From DATARR01 sp034666985 (GTDB taxonomy: Bacteria; Acidobacteriota; Thermoanaerobaculia; Multivoradales; UBA5704): DNA of 64,000 nucleotides. The stretch spans positions 1 to 64,000 of the forward strand of contig JAXDKS010000055.1 in assembly GCA_034666985.1 (NCBI GenBank), written 5' to 3'. Position numbers and translations under genes: made by a program. Of the stretch, positions 58,942 through 64,000 are shown in pieces; within the stretch, counting starts at the first letter, position 1, and each line of letters starts with the position of its first letter. The notes under the pieces were generated by a model. The model ran no database searches and had not been told where the DNA came from. It was given only the letters and a program-made list of their open reading frames with translations.

Positions 58942-61900
58942 TCACGGTTTGTCGAAATCCTTGCCGTAGCGGGCGGCGGCGTCTTTCCTGATTCTCGCGA
59001 TCTCCACCGCGTAGGACGTTTTGGGGATGAGCTTCCTGGTTTCGAAATAGAAAAAGTCGTAGAAGGCCGACTGATCGGGGATGGGCGCCGTCACGAACGA
59101 AGGGGGCGTGGCGTCGCTCGCATGGCCGGTTTGGAAAGGTTTCTGCTCGAAGTTGCGGCGCTTCAGGTAATCGTCGCTCAGGACCGACGAGGTGCCGCTG
59201 AAATCCACCCAGCGGCCGTTGATGAGATCGAACGCTTTCCGGGTCTCGGCCACGGTCTGGCCGTCGAGCGACTTCACGAGCTTGTCGAGCTCGGTGGTGA
59301 CCGCCGTATTGAAAACGCCCCCAGCGTTGATGGCGAGCTCGGCCAGGAGGGTGCCGAGAAAGTTCGAGCAGAGGTCTTCAGGGGAGAAGGAGGAGTTGTG
59401 CATCCCCGGGATGGAGAGGTCGTAGGAGAAGATCTCATGCCCCAGTCCGTCGTCGATGCAGATCGCCCGCGCGACCCGGATCGTCTCGGCGGTGGTGGAC
59501 GGGGACTTCTTCAGCATGGCAAAGCCGTTCGCGGTCTGGACTGTGCCCAGGGAGCCCCCCAGAGCCACGATCTGATCGAAAACGAATTTGGTCTCGTCAC
59601 AGTGATCCCGGATGTGGCCAAGGTCCAGGAAGCCCCCCTTGCCGGAATAGATCAGCCCCCGGGCCTCGCTGCTCGTACCGTGGACGCCGAGGCTCGTGGG
59701 ATCGACGAAATTCGAATTGGTGCCGCCCAGCGGGATCGCGGGCGCCAGAATGCAGCACGGCCTGAACGTGGGCAGGCTCCCGCGGGACCGCAACAGCTCG
59801 AGGTTGGCCCAGGTGATCGGCCCGATCTTGCCGTCGGGATCGATCCCCATGCAGGTCTGGAACATCTTGGTCGCGATGCCGGTGTTCTCCCCGAAGCGGC
59901 AGTCGACGGACAACGGATCCTGACCGTTCTTGGTCAGCACCGCTCGCTTCTTCGTCATGAAGTCGACCGCGGCCTTCGAGCTGTTGGGGCAGACCGTGAA
60001 CGAGGCTTTGGTCGCGTCGAGGAAACGGTTCAGGAGCTCCTGCGCGTCCCCTACCGTCGGATTGCGCGAGAGCTTCTTGGTCACTCCTTGCAGGACCAGC
60101 GGATGCAGCCCTTTGCCGTCCGGATCAGGCACCGCGGCGGGAGGCCCCTCGCCCGGCTTGCAGGAGTGGCCGGCCACCTCGGCGCTCAGGAAGCTGGCTT
60201 CCCCGTACGCCGGCCGGGCGACGCGCGGACGGAGCAGGATCTGATCGAAGGGCAGGCGGCCGGTCTCATCGAGGGCGCGCCGGGCGAAGCCGTCCTCCAG
60301 CCGATGCGGCTGGTATCCCCCTTCCACTACGTGGACGAACTGGCCCGGCCGCGGCGCCTCGCCTCTGAGGCCGGCGCCGGCTAGATCTCCGGCCTCCCAG
60401 GTCTCGCCGGAGGCGACCATGGCGACGTGCCCCAGCCCGCCCTCGCCCAGGCTCCGGCGGACCAGGAGGTCCCCCGGCTCCATCGGCTCCAGCGGGGTCT
60501 CCCCAGGCAGCGCCAGGATCTCGAAGGAGGGGACGAAATGTTGCCGCAGGGCGCCCCCGGCGACGATCGAGTCGAAGAGGGTGGCCGGCGAGAGCGAGGC
60601 TTCCCACCAGGAGCCCGCCGACTCGACGCGGCCGAGCACGGGATCGAGCAGCGACCCGCCGGCCCGGACGGCCTCGTGCGCCAGCTCGATCCAATCTTCC
60701 GCCGGAAGGGGTGGAGACGTCCCAGCCCGTTCATGCCGGCATCCGCAGGCCTCCAACGCCGGGGCGTCTCCTTGGAGGGCATACCCTTCCGAGACCTCGA
60801 TTCGCAGGGGCACGGCCTCGGCCTGGTCCTCGCGATAGAAGACCTCGGCGACCTCGGCAGGGTGGAGACATCCCGGCGTCAGCGGACTGCCAGCGTCGAG
60901 GTCAACGGGCTGGGACATCTCTACGCCCTCCGGTGGGAGGTCTTCCTGATAGGCGGGCTCGGCCTCTTCGTCCTCTTTCGCCAGGGCGTGGCACCGGCAC
61001 TCGCGGGGCGGCTCCTCGATCTCGAAGGTCTCGCGGGCGGCCGAGCAGCCGCAGGCATGGACGGGGGTCTCATTTTCCATGGCATCCTCCGGCTCCGTCT
61101 CGAAGGCCTCCTCGGCCTCGGTCTCCTGTTCGGGGGTTACCTCCGCCGCCGCCTCCTCCACGATCTCCGAGATCTCGGACGCGCTCTCGGCATGAGGCGG
61201 CGCCGTGAAGCTCTTCGCGGCCTCGACAGCGCGCTCGATGTCGAGATAGCCGCTACCCAGCCGCATCGAGGGCTCGCTCTCCAGCCGGGCCTCCTGAGCC
61301 GTGCTCAGCAGCAGCTTGCGGGTCTCCTGGATGGTGAGCGGGCGGGCCGCGGCCTCGAACATCAGGGCCACGGTGCCGGTGACGTGGGGGGCCGCCATGC
61401 TGGTGCCGGAATAGCGGGTGAGCAGCGGCGTGTCCGAGCCGAGGGCGAGCGAGGCCGAGCGGGCGGCGAGCACCCGTACCCCGGGAGCGAGCAGGTCGGG
61501 CTTGAGACGGCCATCGCGGGTCGGCCCGCAGCTCGAGAAGGCGCCGAGCGTCCGGTCCGGGGAGTGGGCGTCATAGGCCCCCACGGTGATGCTGCGGAAG
61601 CCATTGGCGATCGTCCCCAGGGTGGTCGACGGATCGGCGTCGCCGGGATCGAGCCGCGACTGGCAGGTGGGGCAGCCGGCGTCGCGCTCCACCCAGGCGT
61701 GGAAGCGGCCGTCGCTCACGTCCTCTCCCGAAAGGACCACCTGCCAGCAGCCGGCCGGGGCCTGGGGGTCGAGGAAGACGTCGACGTGGTTGTCGCCGCT
61801 GGCGGGGTCCTTGGCGCGGTGGTAGGCGCGGCCGACCTCGCGGCCGCCGACCTCGATCGCGGCCTGGCCGCCGAGAGGCACGCGGGCCCGGGTCTCCCCT

Positions 61901-62940
61901 TCGGGAGAGCGGATCTCCAGGGTGAAGACATCGCGGCCGGGGTACCAGACCTCGAGCTCGTTGGGCGTCAGGTCGGCCCGGTCGGTGCACCAGCGCAGGA
62001 CGTGCTGCTGCCCGGGACGCAGGTAACCGGAGGCGTGCACCCGGGCGGCGTAGTAGTTCCCGGTGCTCTGCACCACCGCCCGGCCGGGCCCGGCGGCGAG
62101 CAGGGCGTCGAGCCCGCGCTCGACCAGGGTGAGGCCGTTGTGGGGACCGCCGTGGCGGCCGACGCTCATGTTGACCACACACGGCCGGTCGCCGGCCCTG
62201 CGGAAGACCCAGTCGAGCCCTTCGCACAAGGTCACGGAGCTCCCGAGGCTCGTCTGCTTGCCGATACTGTCAAGGTTGGCGAGATGGACGAACAGCAGGT
62301 CCGCCTCGGGCGCGATCCCCAGCGGCGCCCCCTCGGCGCGGCCGTTGCCGGCGGCGATGTCGAGCACGTGGGTGCCGTGAGCCCCCTTGCCGGTGGGGTC
62401 CCCGGAAGCCGGGTGGTAGCCGAGGGCCCGGTAGGGCTCGTCGTGGCGCAGCGCGCGGTCGATCTCCTCACGGGTGTAGACGCGGCCGTAGCCGTAGGGG
62501 TCCGGCCCCGGTCCGGGCGCCGACTGGTCCCAGAGGGCGAGGGCGCGCGTCGAGCCGTCGCGGTTGCGGAAGTTGGGATGGGCGAAGTCGAAGCCCCAGT
62601 CGAGCACGGCGACGACCACGCCGCGGCCGGCGGCGCCGAGCCCCTCGGGGCGGCGGCGGTCGTCGGTCTCCTCCTCGAGGTCCTCGGCCTCGGTGTCGGA
62701 GGCCATCGGCAGGGGGTCCGGATCGAGCCCGAACGGGCGGGCCGCCTTGAGGCTCACCACCGACTCGTCGGCCCAGGTCTCGGCGATCCGCTGACGCGGC
62801 AGGCGGACGGTGGCGATCTCGCCGAAGCGGGCGATCACGCGGACGTGGGGCGGGACGTCCCCTTCCGGATCGAGTTGGACGATCGCCTCGACCTCGTCCT
62901 CGCCGCTCCCCTTCATCAGCTCCTTCAGCGCTGGATCCAT
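58942..62940 (-). CDS. Subtilisin-like protease fused to PG-binding and DUF4056-like domains
   Basis: The 1332-residue protein lacks a signal peptide. The S8 triad is present: Asp near 112 (AVLDWGFDFAHPNF), His near 189 (GAHGTHVLDIAAG) and Ser near 513 (YSGTSMAAPHVTG), with an inserted beta domain. An acidic linker with CGC, CRC and CGCRH cysteine clusters follows (600-740). Residues 785-898 are the domain shared with the amidase gene (LRQHFVPSFEILALPGETPLE, EPGDLLVRRSLGEGGLG). A peptidoglycan-binding-like part (960-1050) and a DUF4056-like end (RGLIYSGKGGFLDLGHIRD) finish it. It lies 15 bases upstream of the amidase gene, so both are co-transcribed. Confidence 0.8.
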   Translation of the reverse strand: MDPALKELMKGSGEDEVEAIVQLDPEGDVPPHVRVIARFGEIATVRLPRQRIAETWADESVVSLKAARPFGLDPDPLPMASDTEAEDLEEETDDRRRPEGLGAAGRGVVVAVLDWGFDFAHPNFRNRDGSTRALALWDQSAPGPGPDPYGYGRVYTREEIDRALRHDEPYRALGYHPASGDPTGKGAHGTHVLDIAAGNGRAEGAPLGIAPEADLLFVHLANLDSIGKQTSLGSSVTLCEGLDWVFRRAGDRPCVVNMSVGRHGGPHNGLTLVERGLDALLAAGPGRAVVQSTGNYYAARVHASGYLRPGQQHVLRWCTDRADLTPNELEVWYPGRDVFTLEIRSPEGETRARVPLGGQAAIEVGGREVGRAYHRAKDPASGDNHVDVFLDPQAPAGCWQVVLSGEDVSDGRFHAWVERDAGCPTCQSRLDPGDADPSTTLGTIANGFRSITVGAYDAHSPDRTLGAFSSCGPTRDGRLKPDLLAPGVRVLAARSASLALGSDTPLLTRYSGTSMAAPHVTGTVALMFEAAARPLTIQETRKLLLSTAQEARLESEPSMRLGSGYLDIERAVEAAKSFTAPPHAESASEISEIVEEAAAEVTPEQETEAEEAFETEPEDAMENETPVHACGCSAARETFEIEEPPRECRCHALAKEDEEAEPAYQEDLPPEGVEMSQPVDLDAGSPLTPGCLHPAEVAEVFYREDQAEAVPLRIEVSEGYALQGDAPALEACGCRHERAGTSPPLPAEDWIELAHEAVRAGGSLLDPVLGRVESAGSWWEASLSPATLFDSIVAGGALRQHFVPSFEILALPGETPLEPMEPGDLLVRRSLGEGGLGHVAMVASGETWEAGDLAGAGLRGEAPRPGQFVHVVEGGYQPHRLEDGFARRALDETGRLPFDQILLRPRVARPAYGEASFLSAEVAGHSCKPGEGPPAAVPDPDGKGLHPLVLQGVTKKLSRNPTVGDAQELLNRFLDATKASFTVCPNSSKAAVDFMTKKRAVLTKNGQDPLSVDCRFGENTGIATKMFQTCMGIDPDGKIGPITWANLELLRSRGSLPTFRPCCILAPAIPLGGTNSNFVDPTSLGVHGTSSEARGLIYSGKGGFLDLGHIRDHCDETKFVFDQIVALGGSLGTVQTANGFAMLKKSPSTTAETIRVARAICIDDGLGHEIFSYDLSIPGMHNSSFSPEDLCSNFLGTLLAELAINAGGVFNTAVTTELDKLVKSLDGQTVAETRKAFDLINGRWVDFSGTSSVLSDDYLKRRNFEQKPFQTGHASDATPPSFVTAPIPDQSAFYDFFYFETRKLIPKTSYAVEIARIRKDAAARYGKDFDKP

Positions 62941-63016
62941 GGCGCTTCAATCTCCAGGGTTCCCGGCCCGGCCGCCGGCAGGAGCGCTGGCGGCCGGGCC
63001 GACTGTGAAAAACACT

Positions 63017-63559
63017 TCAGGACTTGTAGCCGCCGCTTGTCCCTTTCCCTCGGGCGGTGGGCTGCTGCGAGGGATTGGCCTCCTCGGCCTGGACGGACGA
63101 GGATGAAGGAGAAGGCGAGGGGGGCGGCGGCAGCCGCTGCTCGATCCTCCGGAAGCCGTCCTCGACCTTGTCGGCGAGAGACTGGACGGCCCTGCCGGCC
63201 TCCTCCGCCGCGGCCCTGGCTCGATCGGCATGGTTGCTGGCATCCTGGGCCGCCGCCACCGCTACCAGGAAATCCGGATTGGCCGGCGGGTTCGCCGGTG
63301 GGTTGGCCGGCGGGTTGGCCGGGACCACGCCCCCGCCGGCAGGGGGTGCCGGCGGCACGAGGTTGATCGCGGGGAGCGCCTGAGGGGGGCTCGCCGCCGG
63401 TGCCTCCTTGTCGGCCATCGATCGCGCGACGACGAGCGACATGATGGGGTTGGGCATCACCGCGCCGATCACCCCGATGCGGTTCGCCTCCTGGTCCCCC
63501 ACCCCGTGCTTGTCCGCCTCGACCTTGGCTACCGCGAACCCGATTACGTTGATAGGCAT
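63017..63559 (-). CDS. Hypothetical protein with PANP repeats and a helical segment
   Basis: This 180-residue protein is not matched to a known family. The N-terminal 50 residues (MPINVIGFAVAKVEADKHGVGDQEANRIGVIGAVMPNPIM) are well ordered. A Pro/Ala stretch then includes four tandem Pro-Ala-Asn-Pro units. A predicted coiled coil (AAAQDASNHADRARAAAEEAGRAVQSLADKVEDGFRRIEQRL) leads to a Ser/Pro/Gln-rich tail. No signal peptide is apparent. It precedes the subtilase in the same direction (about 77 bases) and may be a structural or adaptor protein. Confidence 0.55.
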   Translation of the reverse strand: MPINVIGFAVAKVEADKHGVGDQEANRIGVIGAVMPNPIMSLVVARSMADKEAPAASPPQALPAINLVPPAPPAGGGVVPANPPANPPANPPANPDFLVAVAAAQDASNHADRARAAAEEAGRAVQSLADKVEDGFRRIEQRLPPPPSPSPSSSSVQAEEANPSQQPTARGKGTSGGYKS

Positions 63560-63595
63560 TAGTCGCCTCCTTTCCGTGCCTTTTCGGGTCCGCCC

Positions 63596-64000
63596 TTAGA
63601 GCTGGCCACTCAGGGCCAGGGCCAGGAAGAGCATGTTGGAGCTGTCGCCGCTGCCGCCGCCGAGGCCACCCTGCGAGGTGAGCAGGACCAGCGGCAGCAG
63701 GTTGCTCTGCTTCTCGTATTCGACCTTGGTCACCACGTCGACCGTAACGGGTTGGCCCGCGGCATTCGTGCCGCTCACGGTCTGCGTCGTGGGCTTGATC
63801 GCCGGCGGCTTGTTGAGCAGCGTCAGCAGCAGGTTGGTCTCGGCCTGCTGCTTGACCTCCTTCTTGAGGTCGCCCACCTGCTTGTTGAGCTTCGTCGTCG
63901 CCTCGCCCAGCTCGGAGTTGATCTTGTTGGCCTGGGTGGCCACCTTCTTGATCGCATCCGAGTTGGCCGAGATCTGCTTGCCCACCCGGGCCAAGCCGGC
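63596..64000 (-). CDS. Coiled-coil hypothetical protein (5' end outside window)
   Basis: The frame is open to the window edge, giving at least 134 residues. A coiled-coil region (KQISANSDAIKKVATQANKINSELGEATTKLNKQVGDLKKEVKQQAETNLLLTLL) is followed by a small beta-like part and a Gly/Leu-rich C-terminus (SQGGLGGGSGDSSNMLFLALALSGQL). The final hydrophobic tail could interact with a membrane or a partner. An internal TTG at 63994 is not a trusted start. Family not recognised. Confidence 0.5.
   Translation of the reverse strand, partial: AGLARVGKQISANSDAIKKVATQANKINSELGEATTKLNKQVGDLKKEVKQQAETNLLLTLLNKPPAIKPTTQTVSGTNAAGQPVTVDVVTKVEYEKQSNLLPLVLLTSQGGLGGGSGDSSNMLFLALALSGQL

Noticed and set aside
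57289..60384. Plus-strand open frame of about 1030 codons
   Set aside because: It lies opposite the amidase and subtilase genes, whose catalytic motifs are clear. Its translation is Arg/Gly/His-rich without recognisable domains.
1..64000. tRNA, rRNA, insertion sequences, prophage or replication origin
   Set aside because: No such genes, transposase motifs, terminal repeats with target duplications or DnaA-box clusters were recognised in either strand.

Overview
The window is about 64 kb of high-GC bacterial DNA with dense genes, many ATGA/GTGA stop-start overlaps and long antisense open frames that are composition artefacts. The gene set suggests an Acidobacteriota-like Gram-negative (possibly Thermoanaerobaculia or Holophagae). 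It includes a VWFA-related protein of the acidobacterial type (TIGR03436-like), a lanthipeptide-type leader, a FadL porin, two-subunit M16 proteases and twin ECF42 sigma factors. This placement is an inference; there is no rRNA or tRNA gene in the window to confirm it.

Layout. 1-1.25 kb: the end of a membrane protein and a RES/Xre toxin-antitoxin pair. 1.4-1.66 kb: a solitary RiPP (lanthipeptide-like) precursor with its own hairpin terminator. 1.7-5.8 kb: two tandem DGPF/YciI + ECF42 sigma-factor modules, each preceded by the same TGTCGA-N17-CGAC promoter. 5.9-11.2 kb: an AI-2E-family permease with cytosolic cobalamin-domain-like tail, an EcsC-like protein and an OPT transporter. 11.3-14.2 kb: an orphan VapB, YefM-YoeB, GdhA and a RelE-type pair. 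14.4-21.1 kb: a second glutamate dehydrogenase with two large PEP/pyruvate-binding-domain proteins, one carrying receiver-like domains. Both dehydrogenase genes share a roughly 50-bp promoter block. 21.1-30.2 kb: AbrB-VapC, two secreted or unknown proteins, a TipA-type MerR regulator with its operator, a TPR + VWFA operon, an SGNH hydrolase and a FadL porin.

30.3-46.1 kb: YbjN-like protein, SmpB with a duplicated RNase H, a sugar-dehydrogenase-like propeller with cytochrome c, a sigma-54-promoted SRPBCC-ADH-SDR operon, a large unknown Rossmann protein, AbrB-VapC-PolX, NADAR and a paired M16 protease operon. 46.1-53.3 kb: a surface-glycan cluster of two nucleotide-sugar epimerases and four glycosyltransferases behind a consensus sigma-54 promoter. 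53.4-55.7 kb: a hairpin repeat, a small secreted protein, a 21-bp minisatellite and two small stress-type enzymes. 55.7-64 kb: an unusual minus-strand cluster of giant multidomain proteins (dual peptidoglycan amidase + OmpA; subtilisin + PG-binding + DUF4056-like) with no visible signal peptides, followed by low-complexity or coiled-coil proteins running off the window.

The best candidates for undescribed biology are the signal-less amidase/subtilase cluster, the orphan RiPP precursor, the GDH-linked PEP/pyruvate-binding pair and the twin ECF42 modules.
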